Of a stretch of DNA of 64,000 nucleotides, positions 18,595 through 27,314 are shown piece after piece. A program made the position numbers and the translations under genes. A model generated the notes under the pieces. That model was given only the letters and a program-made list of their open reading frames with translations, ran no database searches and was not told where the DNA came from. The DNA lies in assembly GCF_029392315.1 (NCBI RefSeq), contig NZ_CP113939.1:2170001-2234000 (forward strand), written 5' to 3'. This DNA comes from Bifidobacterium sp. ESL0690. GTDB taxonomy: Bacteria > Actinomycetota > Actinomycetes > Actinomycetales > Bifidobacteriaceae. Each line of letters begins with the position of its first letter. Position 1 is the stretch's first letter.

Positions 18595-18870
18595 ATGGGC
18601 ACAATGATGATTCGCGATGTTCCTGACGAGCAGATTGACATTGTGAAAGAGGCTGCGAAAGCACATAACCGTTCAATGGAAGCTGAAATGCGTTCCAATG
18701 TAGCACAGTGGACAGCAGCATGGGTGGCACATAAAACAATGACCTCAGCTGACTTATATGCCGAGATGCGCGAGTTTCTTGGAGATGGCGGACTTGAAGA
18801 CGATGAGGAATTGGTTCCTCCGCGCGAAAAAGACGATGCAAGGCCAGTCGATTTCGGTGGTGAATCATGA
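18595..18870 (+). CDS. FitA/VapB-like ribbon-helix-helix antitoxin
   Basis: 91 residues from ATG 18595, which has GGAGG at 18584-18588. The N-terminus MGTMMIRDVPDEQIDIVKEA is a FitA-type ribbon-helix-helix strand and helix (MMIRDVPD). NRSMEAEMRSNVAQW completes it. The acidic C-terminal third (GDGGLEDDEELVPPREKDD) would be the flexible toxin-neutralising tail. It overlaps the toxin gene by 4 bp, the usual antitoxin-first arrangement. Codon use and base composition are more AT-rich than in neighbouring genes, which suggests acquisition. Confidence 0.8.
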   Translation: MGTMMIRDVPDEQIDIVKEAAKAHNRSMEAEMRSNVAQWTAAWVAHKTMTSADLYAEMREFLGDGGLEDDEELVPPREKDDARPVDFGGES

Positions 18871-19292
18871 TCTTGCTAGACACCAACGTTATCAGTGAGA
18901 TTTCGAGTAAAAAAAGACCAGACACTCATGTATTGTCGTGGTTTTTCAAAACTTCCTTAACGGATATGTATATTTCTACCATCACTTTGGCAGAACTTTT
19001 ATATGGCATTGCACTATTGCCTGAAGGACACCGGAAAGACGAATTAAAGAGTGCTCTTTCTCCGCTCTTCACTCAATTCCAACAACGAACATTGCCATTC
19101 GCCACCTCTGCAACTGGTTATTACGCGGCGATGGCAGCACGGAGATATCACGCCAGTCGCAAGGTGAGTACACCAGATCTCATGATTGCAGCAATCGCAA
19201 AATCAAATCGCATGCAAGTCGCGACAAGGAATGTCAAAGATTTTGAAGATACAGGAGTGGAAATCATCAACCCTTGGGAATACGAAAATTAA
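18867..19292 (+). CDS. VapC/FitB-like PIN-domain toxin ribonuclease
   Basis: 141 residues forming a complete PIN domain. The four acidic metal ligands are visible: Asp5 in LLDTNVISE, Glu43 in ITLAELLYG, Asp104 in VSTPDLMIAA and Asp125 in TRNVKDFE. The spacing and the ISE and LAELLYGI blocks match FitB-like VapC toxins, Mg2+-dependent RNases that cut tRNA or rRNA when the antitoxin is degraded. Start overlaps the antitoxin stop (ATGA). Confidence 0.88.
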   Translation: MILLDTNVISEISSKKRPDTHVLSWFFKTSLTDMYISTITLAELLYGIALLPEGHRKDELKSALSPLFTQFQQRTLPFATSATGYYAAMAARRYHASRKVSTPDLMIAAIAKSNRMQVATRNVKDFEDTGVEIINPWEYEN

Positions 19293-19310
19293 AAACCGAA
19301 GAAGGTACTT

Positions 19311-19499
19311 ATGACTCAAACCCTACCCAACAATCAACAATGCGGATCCAATGATTTACTGCTCGATATCGATGACGATATCTTGGCCGAGTTTACGAAT
19401 ATCGCCCATGCCGACGGCAAAACTGCCGAAGATGAAGCCCGTTCTCTAATCGAAGACTACGCAAGCGGAAAACTGGTTCGAGTAGATAAGCAATCGTAA
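19311..19499 (+). CDS. small acidic protein, third gene of the toxin-antitoxin operon
   Basis: 62 residues, not assigned to a family. GAAGG precedes the ATG by a normal distance, and it starts 18 bp after the toxin stop, so it is likely co-transcribed. The central LLLDIDDDILAEFTNIAHAD and the helix TAEDEARSLIEDYASGKL resemble the strand-helix-helix layout of small antitoxins of the RelB/ParD kind, but there is no basic DNA-binding N-terminus. It may be an accessory antitoxin; no function is proven. Confidence 0.65.
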   Translation: MTQTLPNNQQCGSNDLLLDIDDDILAEFTNIAHADGKTAEDEARSLIEDYASGKLVRVDKQS

Positions 19500-19540
19500 C
19501 GGTGAAGCACTTCGACAATAATCAAATAAATCAAGAAGAC

Positions 19541-21784
19541 TTATTCGACCTGATCGGAGAGGTCCATCCACTCGGATTCCAGGGACTCGGACTCGGCTGA
19601 GTTGGCGGAGAGTTGCTCGTTGAGCTTGCCTAGGCCGACGTAATCAGACGGGTCGTGAGTGGCCATTTTTTGCTCGATTTTCGACTTTTCGGTCTCGAGT
19701 TTGGCGAGTTTGCGCTCGATGGCTGAGAGACGACGAGTAGCGTCGTGGAAGGCCTTGCCGGTCAGCTTAGTCTCGCCGGATTGCGAATCGGAATCGGCAT
19801 TGTTGCCATTAGCATTTGCATCCACATTTGACGATTGAGATTCAGACGCACTACTTGAAGACGAGCCCTTGCCTGATGATTTTCCGCGACGATCGCCTCC
19901 GGTAACCTCATCAAGTGTTTCGCCGTTTTCGATTTTGCGAACCATTTCGAGATAATCGTCAACACCACCAGGAAGATGACGGACTTTCCCGCCAATCAGC
20001 GCGAACTGTTCGTCGGTCACGCGTTCAAGCAAGTAACGGTCGTGGGAAACGACAATCAGGGTGCCGGGCCAGGAATCCAGCAAATCCTCCATCACAGCCA
20101 GCATATCGGTGTCGAGGTCATTGCCCGGCTCGTCAAGAATCAGAACGTTCGGCTCGTCCAGCAGAATCAGCAAGAGCTGCATGCGGCGCTTCTGACCACC
20201 AGAGAGATCGGCGATTGGCGTCATTAGCTGTGCCGCCGAGAACCCAAGCCGTTCCATCAGCTGGCTGGTCGAAACCTCTTTGCCATCGACCTCATAAGTC
20301 GGCTTGTAACGGCTCAGCACTTCCTTGATTTTGTACTTGTTAAGCTTCTCCAGCTCATCGAGCCGCTGTGAAAGCACCGCGAACTTCACGGTTTTGCCGA
20401 TTTTGACATGCCCGGCCGTCGGCGTCAACGTGCCGTCGATAATCTTCAGCAACGTTGATTTGCCTGCACCATTCGCCCCAACGATGCCGAACCGGTCTCC
20501 CGGTCCGATCAGCCAAGTCACGTCATCAAGAATCTTGCGTCCACTGACCGTCACCTTTTGCGCCGAAGAGGTGACAGCAGGGACCGCCTGTTCGTCAGAT
20601 TCCGCATCATGCTCTATGCCGTCTGCCTGGCTGCCGCTATCGGAAGTCGTCTCAGCAAGATCATTGGCGATAGCGTTATTGGCCTCGACTTCAGATTTTG
20701 AGTTTGCGGCTTCGGCTTTTTGCGCCTTCGCATCCACCAACCGTTCATCATCCAAGTCATCAACGGCCAGCTCTACGGAGCCCATGACTTTCGGTTCCTC
20801 GTACAAAGCAGGGACCACATCGACGCGAGACGCAGAATTTTCTGCATTATTCGCAGAATCTGACGAGTTGGGAGATTCACCTTGAAGGTGCTCAAAAATC
20901 TGAGTCACGTCGTTAAGATCGACAACCTGCTTGCCGAGCCTCGAAGTCGCCATCTGCTTCAATTGCAAGGTGTTACGCATCGGCGGCACGTCGGCGATGA
21001 GCTCGTTGGCCTGCTTCACGTGGAATTTCTGCTTGGTGGCGCGGGCACGAGCACCGCGGGTCAGCCACGCCAACTCTTTGCGAGCGAGATTGCGACGACG
21101 TTCCTCGCGGATATCGGCCTGCCGGTCGCGTTCGACGCGCTGAAGCATATAGGCACTGTAGCCGCCTTCGAACGGGTCGATCACCCCGTCGTGCACCTCC
21201 CACATCGACTCGCAAACCTCATCAAGGAACCAGCGGTCGTGGGTGACCAGCAGCAACGCGCCCTGCCCCGCGGCCCAGCGGTTCTTCAAGTGTTCCGCAA
21301 GCCAGTGAATAGTGACGATATCCAAGTGATTCGTAGGTTCGTCGAGCGCAAGAATATCCCAATCCTTCAGCAACAAACGCGTCAAATCGGCACGACGCCT
21401 CTGCCCGCCGGAAAGTGAACCAATCTTGGCGTCGAGGCTCAGGCCGCCGAGCAACGCCTCGACGATTTCGCGCGAACGGGTATCGGAAGCCCACTGGTAA
21501 TCCTCACGTCCTTCGAGCGCGGCTTCACGTACGGTAGCGTTATCGTCAAGCGGATCACGCTGATCGAGCATGCCAAAAGTCAGCCCGTTATGGGTGGTCA
21601 CGCGTCCGGAATCAGGTTGCTGCGTGCCAGCCAGCAAGTGCAACAAGGTGGACTTCCCATCGCCGTTTTTGCCGACGATGCCGATACGGTCGCCCTCGAA
21701 GACGCCCTGCGTCACATCAGTGAAAATGGTTTTGGTGGCGAAATCAAGCGAAACGTGTTCAAGTCCCAAGTCATAAGTCGGCAT
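19541..21784 (-). CDS. ABC-F family ATPase (Uup-like)
   Basis: 747 residues from MPTYDLGLEHVSLDF at 21784. Two ABC domains with no membrane segments: Walker A GIVGKNGDGKST and signature SLSGGQRRRADL in the first; GIVGANGAGKST and DLSGGQKRRMQLLL in the second. Both have the Walker B-Glu and switch-His (LALDEPTNHLD, VSHDRYLLERV). The C-terminus is a coiled coil (AIERKLAKLETEKSKIEQKM), as in Uup and other ABC-F ribosome-associated factors. Odd: an acidic low-complexity insert of over 100 residues leading into the second ABC domain, and a Ser/Asn-rich linker before the coiled coil. Role: translation or ribosome-related ATPase, or antibiotic resistance. Confidence 0.92.
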   Translation of the reverse strand: MPTYDLGLEHVSLDFATKTIFTDVTQGVFEGDRIGIVGKNGDGKSTLLHLLAGTQQPDSGRVTTHNGLTFGMLDQRDPLDDNATVREAALEGREDYQWASDTRSREIVEALLGGLSLDAKIGSLSGGQRRRADLTRLLLKDWDILALDEPTNHLDIVTIHWLAEHLKNRWAAGQGALLLVTHDRWFLDEVCESMWEVHDGVIDPFEGGYSAYMLQRVERDRQADIREERRRNLARKELAWLTRGARARATKQKFHVKQANELIADVPPMRNTLQLKQMATSRLGKQVVDLNDVTQIFEHLQGESPNSSDSANNAENSASRVDVVPALYEEPKVMGSVELAVDDLDDERLVDAKAQKAEAANSKSEVEANNAIANDLAETTSDSGSQADGIEHDAESDEQAVPAVTSSAQKVTVSGRKILDDVTWLIGPGDRFGIVGANGAGKSTLLKIIDGTLTPTAGHVKIGKTVKFAVLSQRLDELEKLNKYKIKEVLSRYKPTYEVDGKEVSTSQLMERLGFSAAQLMTPIADLSGGQKRRMQLLLILLDEPNVLILDEPGNDLDTDMLAVMEDLLDSWPGTLIVVSHDRYLLERVTDEQFALIGGKVRHLPGGVDDYLEMVRKIENGETLDEVTGGDRRGKSSGKGSSSSSASESQSSNVDANANGNNADSDSQSGETKLTGKAFHDATRRLSAIERKLAKLETEKSKIEQKMATHDPSDYVGLGKLNEQLSANSAESESLESEWMDLSDQVE

Positions 21785-22001
21785 AGTGATTCGATGGTAC
21801 CGCCGCCTATCAACACCCTTTAGCCAGCAACCAAATCGAGTCCCGCACATTTTCACGATTACGGGCACACCAATTCGGACATGAGACAAAAATCACAATT
21901 TTGGCCTCATTTTCCTGATTTCTATCGCGTCCTCGATTGGAGATGCGATTAAAAATCAGCCTTTATAGTGCGATTCCTTGATTTCTATTGCAAGCTCGGT
22001 G

Positions 22002-22730
22002 TCAGGATTGTTCACTCATTGCGCGGGCGCTGGCGGCGCAACGCACGGCGAACGAGGAAAAGACCTGCTCGGCGAGCGGCTGCAGTTCGACGTCGTAGCG
22101 CTTGAAGTCCTCGCGAATCTTCGCAATCTCGCTTTTCTTCATACCCTCGACCATGGAAGGCTCGCTGAGCCATTCGTCCAGCAGCGTCGGGGTAACCTCG
22201 AGATGGAATTGCAGCCCGAGCGCGCTTTTGTAGCAAAACGCCTGGTTTTCAGTATATTTCGACGACGCAAGAAGCTGCCCGCCTTCGGGCACGGAAACGA
22301 CGTCGTTATGCCAGTTGAGCACATTGATTTGGTCGGTCCACATCGGGAACCAATCGTTTTTGGCGACACGTTTGATCGGCGCGAACCCGATTTCCGAGCA
22401 CTTTCCGCTCTGCAGTTTGCCGCCGAGCGCCGTCGAAATAATCTGGTGGCCAAGGCAGATGCCAAGCACCGGTTTACCGGCCTTCACGGCCTTGCGCACC
22501 AGTTTCGCTTCGGTTTTGAGCCCCGGATACTCCTTGTAATCCTGGGCCCCCATCGGCCCGCCCATCACGACGAGCCCAGCAATCTCCTCACTTTTCGGCA
22601 CGTCAGGGTTCGCATCAGCCGCAATGCTCAACGTCTCGCTGGCCATGCCAAGATCGTCAAGATTATCAAGGATTCGTCCTGGCTTCTCGCAGGGGACATG
22701 TTGCAGAATAAGCACTTTCGGCATCGTCAT
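22002..22730 (-). CDS. class I glutamine amidotransferase-like protein
   Basis: 242 residues from MTMPKVLILQHVPCE. The GATase fold motifs are present: VVMGGPMGAQD, the nucleophile elbow PVLGICLGHQIISTALGG with its Cys, and the His-Glu pair in ALGLQFHLEVTP. The triad Cys-His-Glu is therefore complete. The block is like the stand-alone GMP synthase-type or GuaA-like amidotransferases (YfeJ type), which act on unknown substrates. It is divergent from cysS with about 100 bp between them. Confidence 0.85.
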   Translation of the reverse strand: MTMPKVLILQHVPCEKPGRILDNLDDLGMASETLSIAADANPDVPKSEEIAGLVVMGGPMGAQDYKEYPGLKTEAKLVRKAVKAGKPVLGICLGHQIISTALGGKLQSGKCSEIGFAPIKRVAKNDWFPMWTDQINVLNWHNDVVSVPEGGQLLASSKYTENQAFCYKSALGLQFHLEVTPTLLDEWLSEPSMVEGMKKSEIAKIREDFKRYDVELQPLAEQVFSSFAVRCAASARAMSEQS

Positions 22731-22832
22731 GATTCTATTGTGGCATTTCGCCACCCCAAATTTATAACGATTGACTTCCAGCGAACGGAACTTATCCATT
22801 TTTGTCGGCTAAACCCAATATTCTTGATTATT

Positions 22833-24674
22833 ATGGAAAACGCCACGAAACCGCAGAATTCCAACCTTTCCGGAACAGACCAGCCGAAGGCTCTCTCTAA
22901 AGCTGCCAACGATCTGAGACTTTACAACACGGCCACACACGAAGTGTCCGCGTTCACACCGATTGTGCCTGGTAAAGTGGGCATCTACGTCTGCGGTGCC
23001 ACGGTGCAAAGTTCGCCGCATATCGGCCATATTCGTGCCGCCGTCGCCTTCGACATTGTCCGTCGTTGGCTCAAAAAGCTGGGTTACGAAGTCACTTTCA
23101 TCCGCAATGTCACCGATATCGACGATAAGATTTTGGACAAGGCAGCAGCTGCCGGCCAGCAATGGTGGGCGCGCGCCTATTATTATGAGCGGGAATTCAC
23201 TCGCGCCTACGACACGCTCGGCGTGCTTGCACCAACCTACGAGCCTCGTGCCACCGGCCATATCGGCGACATGGTTGATTTAATCCAGCGTCTTGTTGAC
23301 CGCGGTCACGCCTACGTCATTACCGATGCCAACGGCAAACCGACTGGCAATGTGTTCTTCGACGTGGCCAGCTGGCCGCATTATGGCGAACTGACCCATC
23401 AAAAGCAGACTTCCGATTTCGATTCCGCGGCGGCTGTGGCCGACGAAATGGGCCCGAGCGTCGACCAGTCCGGCGACGACAAATACAATCCGCTCGACCC
23501 GGCCGACCACTCCCCCGACAAGCACGATCCGCGCGATTTTGCGCTTTGGAAGGCTTCGAAGCCGAGCGACCCCGAGACTGCCCGCTGGAAAACGCCATTC
23601 GGCACCGGCCGTCCGGGCTGGCATATCGAATGCTCCGCGATGAGTCACCGCTACCTCGACGGCATGTTCGACATCCATGGCGGCGGGCTCGACCTGCGCT
23701 TCCCCCACCACGAAAACGAGATGGCGCAAACTCGCGCGGCCGGCTACGAATCCGCCAACGTGTGGATGCACTCGGCATGGGTGACGGCCAAGGGCGAGAA
23801 GATGTCGAAGTCACTGGGCAACGGCCTTTCCGTGCCGAGCGTACTAGCGGATAATTCAGCGTGGGTAGTGCGTTACGCGTTGGGCGGCGTGCAGTATCGT
23901 TCGATGCTCGAGTGGAGCGACCAGACGCTCGCTGAAGCGAAATCTGCCTACGAGCGCATCAGCAATTTCATCGGCCGCGCTGGCAAGGCTCTGGGTGCCG
24001 ACGGCCAGCCAAGCCGTCAGGAAGTCGAAGCCGTCAGGGCCGACCAGCTGCCGGCCGATTTCGTGGAGGCCATGAACGAAGACATCAACGTTTCGGGTGC
24101 CACCGCCGCAATTTTCACCGCCATCCGACACGGCAATTCCCTGGCTGACAAGCTTGAGTCGGAGCAGGGCAACCAAAACACCGACATGTTGGACGATGCC
24201 GATATGACCGCTTTGACCGACGAATTCCGCCGGGTTCTCGAAGAGACCAGCGAGCGCTATGCCGACATGCCCAAAGAGGCCATTCAGAACGACGCGAAGG
24301 CTCGGTTCGCCTTCACGCACGGCAATGTTCCCTCCGAAATCATCGACGCGCTGACTTCCCGGGTAGCTCTGCAGGAGACGTTGCTCTCGGTGCGAGCGAT
24401 GCTCGATACTTTAGGCCTGGATCCGTTGGCCGAGCCTTGGAACGCCGGGACCTCCGAAAGCAGCCCCGGTGCTCAGAACGCCAACGGCAGCTCTAGCACC
24501 GAAGCCGAACGCAAGTTGCTCGACAACCTGATCGGCTATCAGCTCGCCGCCCGCAACGCCGCCCGCAAGACCAAGAACTTCGAGAAGGCCGACAAGATCC
24601 GCAATGCCCTTGCTGCCATGGGCGTGATAGTCGAAGACAAGCCTACCGGTTCCACCTGGAGTCTGAAGTCCTGA
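22833..24674 (+). CDS. cysS: cysteine--tRNA ligase
   Basis: 613 residues from [11 protein letters not shown]. The class I HIGH motif is at residues 63-66 (SSPHIGHIR), preceded by zinc ligand Cys54 in YVCGATVQ. The KMSKS motif is in [12 protein letters not shown], and the zinc site region is [20 protein letters not shown]...HHENEMAQ. Longer than the usual 460-500 residues: a hydrophilic N-terminal extension, an acidic insert around residues 190-230 and a Ser/Asn-rich stretch near the C-terminus account for this. All catalytic elements are intact, so it should be functional. Confidence 0.95.
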   Translation: MENATKPQNSNLSGTDQPKALSKAANDLRLYNTATHEVSAFTPIVPGKVGIYVCGATVQSSPHIGHIRAAVAFDIVRRWLKKLGYEVTFIRNVTDIDDKILDKAAAAGQQWWARAYYYEREFTRAYDTLGVLAPTYEPRATGHIGDMVDLIQRLVDRGHAYVITDANGKPTGNVFFDVASWPHYGELTHQKQTSDFDSAAAVADEMGPSVDQSGDDKYNPLDPADHSPDKHDPRDFALWKASKPSDPETARWKTPFGTGRPGWHIECSAMSHRYLDGMFDIHGGGLDLRFPHHENEMAQTRAAGYESANVWMHSAWVTAKGEKMSKSLGNGLSVPSVLADNSAWVVRYALGGVQYRSMLEWSDQTLAEAKSAYERISNFIGRAGKALGADGQPSRQEVEAVRADQLPADFVEAMNEDINVSGATAAIFTAIRHGNSLADKLESEQGNQNTDMLDDADMTALTDEFRRVLEETSERYADMPKEAIQNDAKARFAFTHGNVPSEIIDALTSRVALQETLLSVRAMLDTLGLDPLAEPWNAGTSESSPGAQNANGSSSTEAERKLLDNLIGYQLAARNAARKTKNFEKADKIRNALAAMGVIVEDKPTGSTWSLKS

Positions 24675-24917
24675 GGTAGCATCCGCCGAAAGTGCGGCAG
24701 ATATTACAAATGACGGTTACTTTCCAATAAATTATTCACCTTTTATTTTCGTAACCAGATTTATTAAAAAGTAATATCAATTATTGCAATTGACTTGCAT
24801 ACCCTGCGATTTTGTCGTACAGTTGCTTACAGTTATTCGAATATAATAATTTCTATTTATAAATATATTTTGAGGATTATTTGACGACACTGAGAGTAAG
24901 AGACAGGGGAAGCAATA

Positions 24918-27173
24918 ATGAATCGCAAGATTAAAACGATATTCGCAACTGCGGTGGCCGCGGCGACGCTATTGGTACCTGCCATCGCGCAAGCCGATCC
25001 CGCCCAACCCGGCGAGCAGCCACAAGAGAGCACGAGCAGTACACAAGCTTCAGGAGCCACAACCTCAGCCCCAGGCGCCTCGGCATCCGCTCCTGAAACT
25101 AGCAGAACCAGCGCATCGGGGTCGTCGTCTACAAGCGCGACGCCCGCCCTCGGAACTCTAACACCCAAATCAAAATCGCATTCATCTGCGACCCTACCCT
25201 CTTCGCGGCTCCACAGCGACAAGACCGCCAGCATAGCGACACGGGGCCTGGAACCCAGCACCCAAGGCGGCGAGTGCAGTGACACTGGAACCATGAGCCA
25301 CGGCTATTGGACCTTGGCTCCTGGCGTCGAATACGGCGGAGAATGTACGCTGACTTTCACGGCCAACGACCCCTTGCAGGAAAACGATTTCGCAGGTTTG
25401 GAATCCTACACCCCCTCAGCGGCTGCCTCCATAACAAGCTCCGGCAGTCTAACAGGCCCGTACAAGCACTTTGGAACAAGAATTCCCGAAAGCACAGTTT
25501 ATATGCTCAACCCCTCACGGGTAAAGGAATTCGGACAGGCCGAGCATATCGTCTTCGAAGGCCCAGGCAAAACCAAGCTTCCGGAAAATGCAGCATTCAT
25601 GTTCGGCGATTGGGGATGCGACGGCAGCGGTTATTCCAGTTGCACCCTCAAAAGCTTCAAGAGCAATAACGCCCTTGACACCAGCCAAACCACCAACATG
25701 CGAGGAATGTTCCAAGCCGGAACAAATCTGACGGATCTTGACATGAGCGGCTGGAACACCGGCAGGCTTGAAAGCATATACTCGATGTTCGATATCACCG
25801 GCCTCAGCGATTTGGACTTGAGCGGCTGGGACACCCATTCCCTGAAGCAGATGCATCAGGCGTTCTATAACACGACCAAGCTCAAGACGTTGAATCTTAG
25901 CGGCTGGGACACCAGCAATGTGACCGATACAGGAAATATGTTCATGGGAAGCGGACTTCAAACATTGGCTGTCGGCCCCAAGACCAGCGTCATCGATTTG
26001 AGCGATCTTGGCAATGCCAACTGGTTGAAAGTCACCCATCTGTCTGCCGGCACCTCCGGAACCACACAGGAAGTCACCGACTCCACCCCGCAGACCACGG
26101 CGGAATTCCAGGCAAGTCTGACCACCGATCCCTCCCGCGCAGGCACCTATACGCGCGCGAACAACGAGAGCCATTCGCTCAACCTCAACGCCAACCTTCC
26201 CGCAGGCTACACGGCAAGCGCTGAAGCCAGCGGATATACCGACGATGGCAGCGGCAATCTTTCACAGAGCGCATTTGAAACGAGCGCCAAGAACGTGCCG
26301 TTCCCGACTTACGATGCCACGCAAGTTCTGACCAATCGTGGCAGCAAGCGCAACATCACCCGAACAGACGGGTCCACGTTGACCCTGCCCGCTTCAGACC
26401 CGTACACGCTTTCCGCAGCGCCCGGGACCACTGACACATACACCTTCATGGGCTGGAACACCACGCCAAGTGCGACAGGCGCCGACCATCACGGCGGTGA
26501 CGCAATCAGCCTCGCCAGCGCTGACGTAACGCTCTACGCGATCTGGAAGAAAGACGCCAAGCCCATCCACGTCACGCCTCCCAGCACTTCGCCTTCCGGG
26601 TCTTCCTCACCTTCCGGGCCTTCCGGGCCTTCCGGGTCTTCCTCACCTTCCGGGCCTTCCGGGTCAAGCAGCCCTTCAGGCTCATCCACCTCGCCTTCCG
26701 GGTCAAGCACAGGCAGCGCGAACGGCATGATCTCCCATCCTGCCACCCAGGGCCCGGCTCCTGCCGCAGCCAGCAATGTCGCATCGCCTTCAACGCCCAC
26801 CTTGGCACCCGCCGCACGTCTGTTTGCTGCGGCCCCTGGCATTGGCACCCCCGGCCCTGCAGCTCCCGGCACTGGTGACCACACCCTCAACGGTGCTTCC
26901 CCGAACGCTTCCGGCGAGACCCCGAAAGAAAAGATCTGCAAGATCACCTACTACGGCGAAGGCTCCGTGGCACCTGCAGCGGTAATCTGCAAGAACGACA
27001 ACAAGAAGTCCGTCGTGAGCGCAGTACCCAGCGCAACCACCCAGACCGCACCAGCCCCGGCATGGCTTTTCATGTTCGTGCTTGCCGTCTTGTTCTTCGT
27101 GGCCATGTTCCTCTACCAGCGCCACAATGCATTCCTCGCCGCGCAACACCGCGCCGCAGCAACCACTGATTGA
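24918..27173 (+). CDS. BspA/DUF285-type surface protein with Pro-Ser-Gly linker and C-terminal membrane anchor
   Basis: 751 residues. A signal peptide (TIFATAVAAATLLVPAIAQA) is followed by a Ser/Ala-rich stretch, then a DUF285/BspA-like segment (MRGMFQAGTNLTDLDMSGWN; SIYSMFDITGLSDLDLSGWD; LKTLNLSGWDTSNVTDTGNM) with 24-25 residue repeats. A Listeria-Bacteroides type region (YTFMGWNTTPSATGAD...LYAIWKK) and an imperfect PSGSSSPSG repeat linker follow. A C-terminal helix (WLFMFVLAVLFFVAMFL) and basic tail act as anchor; no LPxTG. Such proteins are adhesins or matrix binders. Upstream 24675-24917 is very AT-rich with a TATAAT at 24842 and no gene. Confidence 0.85.
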   Translation: MNRKIKTIFATAVAAATLLVPAIAQADPAQPGEQPQESTSSTQASGATTSAPGASASAPETSRTSASGSSSTSATPALGTLTPKSKSHSSATLPSSRLHSDKTASIATRGLEPSTQGGECSDTGTMSHGYWTLAPGVEYGGECTLTFTANDPLQENDFAGLESYTPSAAASITSSGSLTGPYKHFGTRIPESTVYMLNPSRVKEFGQAEHIVFEGPGKTKLPENAAFMFGDWGCDGSGYSSCTLKSFKSNNALDTSQTTNMRGMFQAGTNLTDLDMSGWNTGRLESIYSMFDITGLSDLDLSGWDTHSLKQMHQAFYNTTKLKTLNLSGWDTSNVTDTGNMFMGSGLQTLAVGPKTSVIDLSDLGNANWLKVTHLSAGTSGTTQEVTDSTPQTTAEFQASLTTDPSRAGTYTRANNESHSLNLNANLPAGYTASAEASGYTDDGSGNLSQSAFETSAKNVPFPTYDATQVLTNRGSKRNITRTDGSTLTLPASDPYTLSAAPGTTDTYTFMGWNTTPSATGADHHGGDAISLASADVTLYAIWKKDAKPIHVTPPSTSPSGSSSPSGPSGPSGSSSPSGPSGSSSPSGSSTSPSGSSTGSANGMISHPATQGPAPAAASNVASPSTPTLAPAARLFAAAPGIGTPGPAAPGTGDHTLNGASPNASGETPKEKICKITYYGEGSVAPAAVICKNDNKKSVVSAVPSATTQTAPAPAWLFMFVLAVLFFVAMFLYQRHNAFLAAQHRAAATTD

Positions 27174-27237
27174 CAGTCAGCCAGTGCGGCGTTGATTTAG
27201 AGGCCAACGTCGAATAACAGAAGGTTGCGCCCCCGCT

Positions 27238-27284
27238 AAAAAGAAGCTCCGACCAGTTTTGAACTGAGTCGGAGCTTCTTTTTT
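27238..27284. terminator. intrinsic terminator after the DUF285 protein
   Basis: AAAAAGAAGCTCCGAC pairs with GTCGGAGCTTCTTTTTT around a 14-nt loop. It ends in a T-run on the plus strand, between the surface protein gene and ffh. Confidence 0.85.
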
Positions 27285-27314
27285 CTCCTTACGAACCGCT
27301 AGAATTGGGTCATT

